DNA of 64,000 nucleotides from Cryobacterium sp. PH31-O1 (GTDB lineage Bacteria > Actinomycetota > Actinomycetes > Actinomycetales > Microbacteriaceae), in the NCBI RefSeq assembly GCF_030063455.1, contig NZ_JASITB010000002.1, forward strand, positions 310,001-374,000, in the 5' to 3' direction. A program made the translations under genes and the position numbers. Positions 57,701 to 64,000 of this stretch are shown here, in pieces. The stretch's first letter is position 1. Every line of letters begins with the position of its first letter. The notes under the pieces are model-generated. The model ran no database searches. It was given only the letters and a program-made list of their open reading frames with translations, and was not told where the DNA came from.

Positions 57701-59445
57701 TCGATCTCTTCAAGCGAGACCACGTCAGCGTCGAGGGCATTGATGGCCGCAACGATCTTGGCCTGCTGGCGTTCGAAACTGAGCTGGGTGGCGGCGCCGC
57801 GGGCGTCGCATCCGCTGCTGACGGTGGTCGGCACGCCGGCCCGGTCGGAGTAGTACCGGCAGCCCTCGAGGGAGTCGCCCGTGGTGGAGAAGTAGTTCAG
57901 AACGTTGAAACTTGCCAAGCGGATATCGCCACCTACGTCTTCGGGGGCGCTCGTGCGGGTGTCGGTGAAGGTTACGGGCTGCACGGTTGCGGAGTTTGAG
58001 CCGACGAGGGCCGTGGTCGGCTGGAATTTCCAGGTGTCGTTCCGAAAGTCGAAGATGACCGGCGATAGGAAAGACACCGCTGCACCGATGCGCACCGGAT
58101 CGGTTACCGACAGGTACGGAACGGGGCTGCCCTGATTCGCGGCCGCCAGGTAGTTGGTCGTGGCGCCATCATCGAGGGTGACGGCCCGGCCGGCATTCTC
58201 GGCGAGAGCGTTCTGATACTCGGTCGAGCCCGGTAGCGCCGTTACGCTCGGATTCACGAGCGGGGTTGCGCCGGAGGCAAGGCCAATTTCGGCGTACTGG
58301 TTGGTCGTGTAGTTGTTGGTGATGGTGTAGTCGCCTTGCGGGGCGAGCAGCATACCCTCGAGGCTTTCGCGCTGTTCAGCGCTGGCCGGTAGCGACACCG
58401 TGGCCGGGGTCGGGGCGGCGACGTCGGTGTCGGCGAGTTGCGTGACGTCCTCGACGGTTCCAAAGGTGACCTCGGTCATGCCGAAGAATTCTACGACCGT
58501 ACCGACAACCTGAACGTGGTCGCCGATCTGCACGTCGGCGGTTGCCGTGCTGGAATAAGCGAACACACCGTGTGAGGCCGTGTGGGTGGCGAAATCGATC
58601 TCGCCCCCGGTTTCCGCTGTCTGCAGATAGAACCCGTTGAATCCACCGCTCGGGTAGGAGGCCGTGACGACCCCGGACGTCTTGACGATGGTTCCAACCA
58701 GGGGGCTGGTATCCGTCGTGCCCTGAATTGCATCGATCGCAGTCGCCTCGCTGGGCAACGGGGTCGGATCGGGGTCTGGATCGGGTTCGACCGGGGTTCC
58801 CGTCTCCCCAGCCGCGTTTGTCGGCGTCGGGGCAGCAGCGCTGAAGTCGTCAGCGTTGACATCGCTGTCGACGAAGCCGGTGCGGTTCACCGAGGTGGTA
58901 ACGGATGCGGCGGTAGCGGCCGTTCCCTCAAAGGTGTTTGAGCTGCCGTAGCCGATGAGATCGAGAATCTTGATCTGATCGATGAGTGAGCCGGTGGCGG
59001 GTGCGGTCAGCGCCGTGGGTTGATTCGCGAAGAAAATCGTGCCGGAGCCGGCGGCAAAGGAGGTGCCGAACGAGGCATCCGCTGTTGGAAGGGCCGCGCC
59101 ATTGGCCGCGTTCGAGCTGCCCTGCACGAGGTAGTGCCCGCCGGCGGCGATGGTGCCGGTAAGGGCGATGACGCCTGTCGGGTTGGCGGTTCCTCCGGCA
59201 GAGCGGTACTGAATGGAGGTGCCGTCCAGGGATACGTCGGCAGTCGACGGGTTGTACAACTCGACAAACTTGTTGAGGTAGGTAGCTCCCGAACTTCCGC
59301 CATTCAGGTAGGCCTCATTGATGACCACTCCGGTACCAGCGGTGTTTGCGCTGGCGGGGAAGGCGATGAGTGGAGCGGCCGCGAGGCTCACCCCGAGAAG
59401 CGTGGCGAAAAACAGCCGGGAGCGGCTGCGAACGGCGGATGACAT
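54706..59445 (-). CDS. Secreted multidomain ExeM/NucH-type endonuclease fused to 5'-nucleotidase
   Basis: About 1579 residues. A signal peptide (RSRLFFATLLGVSLAAAPLIAFPASANT) is followed by a lamin-tail (LTD) domain (GVVINEAYLNGGSSGATYLNKFVELYNPS), an OB-like region, and an ExeM/NucH nuclease of the endo/exonuclease/phosphatase fold (RLASFNVLNYFSTTGD, VVSLEEIENS, FLTGDFNAYDLEDP, SDHDPVVLGL). From about 840 comes a 5'-nucleotidase: metallophosphatase (LNINDFHGRIDS, GGDNIGASL, GNHEFDQG, GHTH) and C-terminal substrate domain (NPGGMRADLSL). It ends with Ig-like/linker sequence. It likely degrades extracellular DNA to nucleosides and phosphate. ATG 59445 with AGGAGATCC is chosen over ATG 59457. 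Confidence 0.92.
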   Translation of the reverse strand: MSSAVRSRSRLFFATLLGVSLAAAPLIAFPASANTAGTGVVINEAYLNGGSSGATYLNKFVELYNPSTADVSLDGTSIQYRSAGGTANPTGVIALTGTIAAGGHYLVQGSSNAANGAALPTADASFGTSFAAGSGTIFFANQPTALTAPATGSLIDQIKILDLIGYGSSNTFEGTAATAASVTTSVNRTGFVDSDVNADDFSAAAPTPTNAAGETGTPVEPDPDPDPTPLPSEATAIDAIQGTTDTSPLVGTIVKTSGVVTASYPSGGFNGFYLQTAETGGEIDFATHTASHGVFAYSSTATADVQIGDHVQVVGTVVEFFGMTEVTFGTVEDVTQLADTDVAAPTPATVSLPASAEQRESLEGMLLAPQGDYTITNNYTTNQYAEIGLASGATPLVNPSVTALPGSTEYQNALAENAGRAVTLDDGATTNYLAAANQGSPVPYLSVTDPVRIGAAVSFLSPVIFDFRNDTWKFQPTTALVGSNSATVQPVTFTDTRTSAPEDVGGDIRLASFNVLNYFSTTGDSLEGCRYYSDRAGVPTTVSSGCDARGAATQLSFERQQAKIVAAINALDADVVSLEEIENSAAFGKDRDDALANLTAALNAGAGSEIWSFVASPRALPASEDVIRTAFIYKPAVVETVGDSIILTESVAFNGRAREPLAQAFALVGDTESSFLAIVNHFKSKGSGTGADADQGDGQGASNPTRVEQATALVAFADQMKADSGIDRVFLTGDFNAYDLEDPIQVLLKAGYINQANKSGEYTYAFGGTVGSLDHVFASPEADTTVQAVDVWNINSVESVALEYSRYNNNVTDFYVADAYRSSDHDPVVLGLNLTTPTAVQLNLLNINDFHGRIDSNTVKFAGTVEQLRAEYEDANSLFLSGGDNIGASLFASASQNDQPTIDVLNALGLAASGVGNHEFDQGSGDLTGRVADAASFDYLGANVYDAGTETPAMQEYDIIDVAGVRVGVIGAVTQETPSLVSPNGIAALSFGDPVAAVNRVAGQLSDGNPANGEADVLIAEYHEGAGAGIPDGATLEQELAAGGAFASIVNDTAAEVDAIFTGHTHKQYAWNAQVPGAADGVKRPVLQTGSYGENIGQVVLSYDVASGETTTVQNRTVPRSTAADADLVAAYPRVAEVQSITTAALAEAAVQGGVPVGSVTADITRACVDKVAPCAENRMAPSSLGTLVANSLRSSLADPTIGGAEIGVVNPGGMRADLSLAPDGVVTYAEANAVLPFLNNLWTTSLTGAQFKTVLEQQWQTNADGTIPSRPFLQLGLSDNVNYTFDSSRAAGDRVTGIWIDGAQIDPARSYRIGSFNFLLTGGDNFREFKNGTQTRDSGLVDRDAWISYLQENSPLTPSFVANQASVTGGPSAPANAGDTLTFTVGGLNLTSLGAPKNTQLALRWSGTDVGTASVDSTGTAVVTVTVPTDATENSVLEMTAAPSGTIVRVAVAVAESAEPGVAPTAAPKKELTKKLKNDIETDQWSYRAGDTMIVKVGVKHAGEYVSVWAYSKKKADNLDGWLLVNAEGTVSVTVADDVKHGKYAISAQNADGDVIGWTAVKVGKTKKSPKPPKSAQH

Positions 59446-59664
59446 GGATCTCCTCATTCGTAGAACGATGGTCGTCTCATTACACCCGGGTTTGTACTCT
59501 CACAAATTCCCCCGGCGATTTGGTCCGGCGGGTGCAATAGTCGGCAGCCTAGCGATGCCCCACGACCGGGGGGTGAACTCCGCGTACTTTGCTCCTATGA
59601 GCACCCGATTCCGGCGCCACGCGCTGGTTTCAGCGGTGATGAGACCTGCCCCCGCACTTATTCG

Positions 59665-60207
59665 CTAGTTCAGGCGCTTCACCATGCGGGTGTTGCCGAG
59701 CGTGTTGGGCTTGACCCTGGCGAGGTCGAGAAACTCGGCGACGCCCTCATCGGGCGAGCGCACGAGCTCGGCGTAGATGGCCGGATCGACCGTTTCGGTG
59801 CCCATGTCGCTGAAACCGTTGCGGGTGAAGAAGCCCAACTCGAAGGTAAGGCAGAACAGTCGGCTCAGGCCGAGGTCGCGGGCATCCGCTTCGAGGCGCT
59901 GCATCATGGTGTAGCCGACCCCGCGGCCGAGCCACTCGGCGTCGACGGCCAGAGTGCGCACCTCGCCGAGGTCTTCCCACATGACGTGCAGGGCGCCGCA
60001 GCCAATCAGATTTCCGGCTGAATCTACTGCCACCCGAAATTCCTGCACCGCCTCGTAGAAGACGACGCGGTCCTTACCGAGCAGGATGCGCTGCTGCACA
60101 AGCGGCTCAACGAGCGCTTCGATGCCGGGTACGTCGCTCGTACGCGCGCGGCGCACCGAATAGTCCAGTTCGGGTAGTTCCGGTGCGGTCTGCTGCAGTT
60201 CAGTCAC
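59665..60207 (-). CDS. argA: Amino-acid (glutamate) N-acetyltransferase, short ArgA type
   Basis: The 180-residue GNAT protein has YSVRRARTSDVPGIEALVEPLVQQRILLGKDRVVFYEAVQEFRVAVD, the wording of actinobacterial short N-acetylglutamate synthases, with CGALHVMWEDLGEVRTLAVDAEWLGRGVGYTMMQRLEADARDLGLSRLFCLTFELGFFTRNGF (acetyl-CoA loop GRGVGY). It would start arginine biosynthesis from glutamate. Start GTG 60207 after GAAAGGGG. Other arg genes are not in this window. A 92-bp repeat lies upstream. Confidence 0.88.
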   Translation of the reverse strand: MTELQQTAPELPELDYSVRRARTSDVPGIEALVEPLVQQRILLGKDRVVFYEAVQEFRVAVDSAGNLIGCGALHVMWEDLGEVRTLAVDAEWLGRGVGYTMMQRLEADARDLGLSRLFCLTFELGFFTRNGFSDMGTETVDPAIYAELVRSPDEGVAEFLDLARVKPNTLGNTRMVKRLN

Positions 60208-60372
60208 GCCAATCGGCCCCTTTCGTGGCTAATTCAGGATCAAACCACCAGTCTAGGGAGCCTGCCGCATGATTCTGCAGCCGCAGACCCCCACCACCAC
60301 CCTTCTTCCTGATTTAGCCCCCACTTTTCCCTTTCACCAGAACGGATGCCGCCTCCCGCCGGCTAACCACCG

Positions 60373-60464
60373 GCATAACTCCTGCAAATTGGAGGGGCTC
60401 CGACAGCGAACCCCGGAATGACGCGGAAGTTCCCTGCGGCCGTAAGAATTTGCAGGAGTTATGC
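60373..60464. repeat. 92-bp inverted-repeat element, copy 3
   Basis: The ends GCATAACTCCTGCAAATT and its reverse complement pair over 18 bp; CCG/CGG just outside extends this to 21 bp. Length is again exactly 92 bp. The central block at 60415-60429 resembles those of copies 1 and 2. It lies in the 325-bp gap between argA and clpC, which otherwise holds only the clpC terminator. Confidence 0.85.
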
Positions 60465-60489
60465 CGGACGGGCCCTGGGGCCGGACACA

Positions 60490-60525
60490 GAAAGGGCCCG
60501 GCAGACGAATCTGCCGGGCCCCTTC
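60490..60525 (-). terminator. clpC terminator
   Basis: GGGCCCGGCAG-ACGAAT-CTGCCGGGCCC is a perfect 11-bp stem with AGAA/TTCT extension. On the minus strand it is followed by CTTTCTGTG. It begins 8 bp after the clpC stop. Confidence 0.85.
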
Positions 60526-60532
60526 TGAACTT

Positions 60533-63058
60533 CTAGTCGCTCGTTATGGCCAGGTCGGGAGTAGCGGGACCTGTTCCTACAGCGGCGGCGGTGTTCACTC
60601 CGACGCCGACCGGGTCAACCCGGCTCGTCGTGGTGAAGACGTACGCCCCGTCGATGTAATCCACGTGCACGTGGTCACCGGCGTTGAGCTCGCCCTGCAG
60701 GATTTTCTCCGACAGGCGGTCCTCCACCTCACGCTGGATGGCGCGACGCAGCGGGCGAGCACCGAGCGTCGGGTCGAATCCGACCTCGATCAGGTGCTCC
60801 TTGGCGGGAACGGTGACCTCGACGGTCATGTCCCGGTCGAGCAGGCGCACGCCCAGACGCTTGATGAACAGGTCGACGATCTGCAGCAACTCGGGCTTGG
60901 TCAGCTGCGGGAACACGATGATTTCGTCGACGCGGTTGAGGAATTCGGGCTTGAAGTGCTTCTTCAGCTCGTCTTTCACCTTGCCGGCCATGCGCTCGTA
61001 CCCGGTGGTGGAGTCGCCTTCCAGCTGGAAGCCGACCGGTCCGCCCGAAATGTCCTTGGTGCCGAGGTTAGTGGTCATGATGATGACGGTGTTCTTGAAG
61101 TCGACGACGCGACCCTGACCATCCGTCAACCGGCCCTCTTCCAGAATCTGGAGCAAGGAGTTGAAGATGTCGGGGTGAGCCTTCTCGATCTCATCGAACA
61201 GCACCACGGAGAACGGCTTGCGCCGCACCTTCTCGGTGAGCTGGCCGCCCTCTTCGAAGCCGACGAACCCGGGAGGCGCACCGAACAGGCGTGACACGGT
61301 GTGCTTCTCGCCGTACTCGCTCATGTCGAGCGAGATCATGGCGGCTTCGTCGTCGAACAGGAACTCGGCGAGCGCCTTGGCAAGCTCCGTCTTACCGACA
61401 CCGGTCGGGCCGGCGAAGACGAAGGAACCGGAGGGACGCTTCGGGTCCTTCAGCCCAGCGCGGGTACGACGGATGGTCTTGGCGAGCGCCGAAATGGCCT
61501 CTTCCTGACCGATGACGCGCTGGTGCAGTGCCTTTTCCATGAAGACGAGCCGCGAGGACTCTTCCTCGGTGAGCTTGAACACCGGGATACCGGTGGCCTG
61601 GGCGAGGACTTCGGCGATCAGGCCTTCGTCGACGACCGCGGTGGTCTTGACGTCGCCCGACTTCCACTTCTTCTCGAGGCGCAGACGCTCGCCGAGGAGG
61701 TTCTTCTCCTCGTCGCGCAGGCCGGCGGCCTTCTCGAAGTCCTGCTCTTCGATGGCGAGTTCCTTGGCGGCGCGCACCACGGCGATCTTCTCGTCGAATT
61801 CGCGCAGCTCGGGCGGGGACGACAGGATCGACAGGCGCAGGCGGGCGCCGGCCTCATCGATCAGGTCGATGGCCTTGTCGGGCAGGAACCGGTCGGAGAC
61901 GTAGCGGTCGGCGAGGTTCGCCGCGGCCACGAGGGCGCCGTCGGTGATCGACACCTTGTGGTGGGCTTCGTAGCGGTCGCGCAGACCCTTGAGAATGTTG
62001 ATGGTGTGCGGCAGCGACGGTTCGTTCACCTGGATCGGCTGGAAGCGACGCTCGAGGGCGGCATCCTTCTCGAAGTGCTTGCGGTACTCGTCGAGTGTGG
62101 TCGCACCAATGGTCTGCAGCTCACCGCGGGCGAGGAGGGGCTTCAGGATCGACGCTGCGTCGATGGCGCCCTCGGCGGCTCCGGCACCCACGAGGGTGTG
62201 GATCTCGTCAATGAAGACGATGATGTCGCCGCGGGTGCGGATCTCCTTGGTGACCTTCTTCAGGCGCTCTTCGAAGTCACCGCGGTAGCGGCTTCCGGCG
62301 ATCAGCGAGCCCAGGTCGAGCGAGTAGAGCTGCTTGTCTTTGAGGGTCTCGGGCACATCGCCCTTGACGATGGCCTGGGCGAGGCCCTCCACGACGGCCG
62401 TCTTACCGACACCGGGCTCACCGATCAACACGGGGTTGTTCTTGGTACGCCGCGAGAGGATCTGCATGACCCGCTCGATTTCTTTCTCGCGCCCGATCAC
62501 CGGGTCGAGTTTGTTGTCGCGGGCCATCTGGGTGAGGTTGCGTCCGAACTGGTCGAGCACCTGGCTGCCGGCCGTGTTGGCCGCCTGCTCGTTGGCGCCG
62601 ACCTGCACCTGCTCCTTGCCCTGGTAACCAGAGAGAAGCTGAATGACCTGCTGGCGCACACGGTTGAGGTCGGCGCCGAGCTTCACCAGAACCTGGGCGG
62701 CGACACCCTCACCCTCGCGAATGAGACCGAGCAGAATGTGCTCGGTACCGATGTAGTTGTGGCCGAGCTGTAGCGCTTCGCGCAGGCTCAACTCGAGGAC
62801 CTTCTTCGCACGCGGCGTGAAGGGGATGTGGCCGGTGGGCTGCTGCTGCCCCTGGCCGATGATGTCCTGAACCTGCTCGCGCACGGCGTCGAGCGAGATA
62901 CCCAGGCTCTCCAGAGCCTTTGCGGCGACGCCTTCACCCTCGTGAATCAGCCCGAGCAGAATGTGCTCGGTACCGATGTAGTTGTGGTTGAGCATCTTGG
63001 CCTCTTCCTGGGCCAAAACGACGACGCGACGAGCTCGGTCGGTAAATCTCTCAAACAT
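60533..63058 (-). CDS. clpC: ATP-dependent Clp protease ATP-binding subunit ClpC
   Basis: The 841-residue AAA+ unfoldase has a double Clp-N domain ([37 protein letters not shown] and the second [19 protein letters not shown]), Walker A1 GEPGVGKTA, a UVR/M-domain ([29 protein letters not shown]), Walker A2 GPTGVGKTE, and a C-terminal domain with [38 protein letters not shown]. It feeds proteins to ClpP1P2 and is essential in several actinobacteria. AAGGGAGCG precedes the ATG. A CGC-N5-GCG box upstream suggests ClgR control. Confidence 0.97.
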   Translation of the reverse strand: MFERFTDRARRVVVLAQEEAKMLNHNYIGTEHILLGLIHEGEGVAAKALESLGISLDAVREQVQDIIGQGQQQPTGHIPFTPRAKKVLELSLREALQLGHNYIGTEHILLGLIREGEGVAAQVLVKLGADLNRVRQQVIQLLSGYQGKEQVQVGANEQAANTAGSQVLDQFGRNLTQMARDNKLDPVIGREKEIERVMQILSRRTKNNPVLIGEPGVGKTAVVEGLAQAIVKGDVPETLKDKQLYSLDLGSLIAGSRYRGDFEERLKKVTKEIRTRGDIIVFIDEIHTLVGAGAAEGAIDAASILKPLLARGELQTIGATTLDEYRKHFEKDAALERRFQPIQVNEPSLPHTINILKGLRDRYEAHHKVSITDGALVAAANLADRYVSDRFLPDKAIDLIDEAGARLRLSILSSPPELREFDEKIAVVRAAKELAIEEQDFEKAAGLRDEEKNLLGERLRLEKKWKSGDVKTTAVVDEGLIAEVLAQATGIPVFKLTEEESSRLVFMEKALHQRVIGQEEAISALAKTIRRTRAGLKDPKRPSGSFVFAGPTGVGKTELAKALAEFLFDDEAAMISLDMSEYGEKHTVSRLFGAPPGFVGFEEGGQLTEKVRRKPFSVVLFDEIEKAHPDIFNSLLQILEEGRLTDGQGRVVDFKNTVIIMTTNLGTKDISGGPVGFQLEGDSTTGYERMAGKVKDELKKHFKPEFLNRVDEIIVFPQLTKPELLQIVDLFIKRLGVRLLDRDMTVEVTVPAKEHLIEVGFDPTLGARPLRRAIQREVEDRLSEKILQGELNAGDHVHVDYIDGAYVFTTTSRVDPVGVGVNTAAAVGTGPATPDLAITSD

Positions 63059-63138
63059 ATGATCGCTCCCTTGGCGCCAGGGCAGTTGGTGCCGTTACAT
63101 CGAGAGTAACCAGCCTGCGCCGCTCGCGCGTGTTTGTT

Positions 63139-63149
63139 CGCCGTAGGCG
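63139..63149 (-). promoter_or_regulatory. ClgR-like box upstream of clpC
   Basis: CGCCGTAGGCG has the CGC-N5-GCG pattern with purine/pyrimidine positions of the actinobacterial ClgR operator (CGCYNANRGCG, one departure), flanked by TGTT. It lies about 85 bp before the clpC ATG. Confidence 0.4.
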
Positions 63150-63172
63150 TGACGGATGCTGCGCGCGGCTGC

Positions 63173-64000
63173 TCACTGCACGGCGGAGGTGAGCCGGGCG
63201 AGGTTATCGAGAATCGTGGAACGCAACGGCTGCTTGCGCCATTCGTCGAGGGTGAGCTCGCGGCTGTTTAGCCTGTTCTGGTCTTCCATGGCCCGCAGGT
63301 TACGCACGAACGACCGGCCGCGCACCATGAGCGACACCTCCATGTTCAGGCTGAACGAGCGCTGGTCCATATTGCTAGACCCGACGACGGCGACCTCGTC
63401 GTCGATCGTGAAGTGCTTCGCGTGCAGAATGTACGGCGCCTTGTACATGTAAATGTGCACGCCGGCGGTCAACAGTTCCTCATAGTAGGAGCGCTGCGCG
63501 TGGTAGACCACGGCCTGGTCACCGATCTCAGACACGAATAGTTCCACGTGCAGCCCCCGCTGCACGGCTGTTGTGATGGCGTACATGATCGACTCGTCCG
63601 GTACGAAGTACGGGCTCGTGATAATGATGCGATCCTGCGCGTAATAGAGCAGCGCGAGGAACAGGCGCAGGTTGTTCTCCCCCTTGAACCCGGGGCCGCT
63701 CGGCACTACCTGGCAGTCGAGGGCATCGGTCACCGGCCGCGGATGAACCGGCTCGATGTCGCGGGTGAGCAGTTCATTGGTTTCGCTGTACCAGTCGGTG
63801 ATGAAGATCGCGTTGAGGCCCGACACGATCGGTCCCTCCAGCCGGGTCATGAAGTCTTTCCACTGCAGGCCGCGGCGAATGTTGCTTTTCATGTTGTACG
63901 AGCGGTCGATGATGTTCTGCGACCCCATGAACCCGACCATGCCGTCAACGATGAGCAGTTTGCGATGATTGCGCAGGTCGGGTCGCTGCCATTTGCCCTT
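63173..64000 (-). CDS. Cardiolipin synthase / phospholipase D family protein (partial, 5' end outside window)
   Basis: The frame is open at the window end and encodes at least 275 residues. Two HKD phosphodiesterase motifs are present: the first near the start, HRKLLIVDGMVGFMGSQNIIDRSYN, and the second HAKHFTIDDEVAVVGSSNMDQRSFSLNMEVSLMV. WKDFMTRLEGPIVSGLNAIFITDWYSETNE and IIITSPYFVPDESIMYAITTAVQRGLHVELFVSE are typical of Cls. It joins phosphatidylglycerol units to cardiolipin. The membrane anchor and N-terminus lie beyond the window. Confidence 0.93.
   Translation of the reverse strand, partial: KGKWQRPDLRNHRKLLIVDGMVGFMGSQNIIDRSYNMKSNIRRGLQWKDFMTRLEGPIVSGLNAIFITDWYSETNELLTRDIEPVHPRPVTDALDCQVVPSGPGFKGENNLRLFLALLYYAQDRIIITSPYFVPDESIMYAITTAVQRGLHVELFVSEIGDQAVVYHAQRSYYEELLTAGVHIYMYKAPYILHAKHFTIDDEVAVVGSSNMDQRSFSLNMEVSLMVRGRSFVRNLRAMEDQNRLNSRELTLDEWRKQPLRSTILDNLARLTSAVQ

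Noticed and set aside
59597..59668. A 23-codon plus-strand ORF between the nuclease and argA genes
   Set aside because: No ribosome-binding site and its end overlaps the argA stop; no support beyond being open.
60461..62773. Long plus-strand frames opposite clpC
   Set aside because: Shadow frames of a strongly conserved minus-strand gene.

Overview
The window is high-GC DNA with short gaps, ATGA/GTGA gene overlaps and many GTG starts. It carries CarD, a ClpC with a ClgR-type upstream box, a short ArgA, an OhrR-like MarR protein and several families typical of Actinobacteria. The gene set and the very frequent (A/G)CGGATGC word suggest a Micrococcales organism, most likely Microbacteriaceae. 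This is inference; no rRNA is present. There is no prophage, CRISPR array or intact transposase. Most of the window is ordinary chromosome.

Layout. 0-6 kb: end of a TPR-like protein, a PQQ sugar dehydrogenase lipoprotein, a SprT protease, a scar where a 5'-truncated ABC ATPase and a 5'-truncated LuxR response regulator meet head to head, then a coiled-coil membrane protein, an EVE protein and a DUF1684 protein. 6-12.5 kb: a DEAD-box helicase with a long leader, acetyltransferase, nucleoside hydrolase, Nudix-like protein, esterase and a DUF5997/LysR-effector-domain pair. 12.5-21.7 kb: a DrrAB-type exporter, a GNAT-AAA+ fusion, aldehyde dehydrogenase, OhrR-like regulator, alanine dehydrogenase with its Lrp-type regulator, and a DinB-like protein.

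21.7-29 kb is the most system-like block. An ECF sigma factor is translationally coupled to two Asp23-type proteins on the minus strand. It diverges from a five-gene overlapping operon on the plus strand (Asp23, DUF2273, Asp23-like, DUF6286, AmaP-like anchor). CsbD, a membrane-associated alanine-rich protein, a holin-like DUF1469 protein, DUF3618 and a YihY/BrkB protein follow. This looks like an envelope-stress module.

29-43 kb: a polytopic membrane protein, CarD, a TetR regulator with a clear operator, a GH15 hydrolase fused to a trehalose-phosphatase-like domain lacking its catalytic aspartates, a copper/peroxidase operon (membrane protein, CopC, PCuAC, Dyp peroxidase), and a four-gene peptide/nickel-type ABC operon behind a Fur/Zur-like palindrome whose two permeases are fused into one protein. 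43-51 kb: HPF-like protein, DUF2254, hypothetical genes, a 9-bp minisatellite, DUF429, SulP with a divergent MerR, then an EamA exporter/LysR pair lying between tRNA-Ser(CGA) and a decayed copy of that tRNA's 3' end plus terminator. 51-64 kb: SGNH hydrolase, RadA, a 1579-residue secreted nuclease/5'-nucleotidase, ArgA, ClpC and a partial cardiolipin synthase.

Three families of intergenic inverted-repeat elements are scattered through the window. One is a strictly 92-bp element present three times, with conserved 15-bp ends and a divergent core. The word (A/G)CGGATGCC also occurs as inverted pairs forming terminator hairpins.
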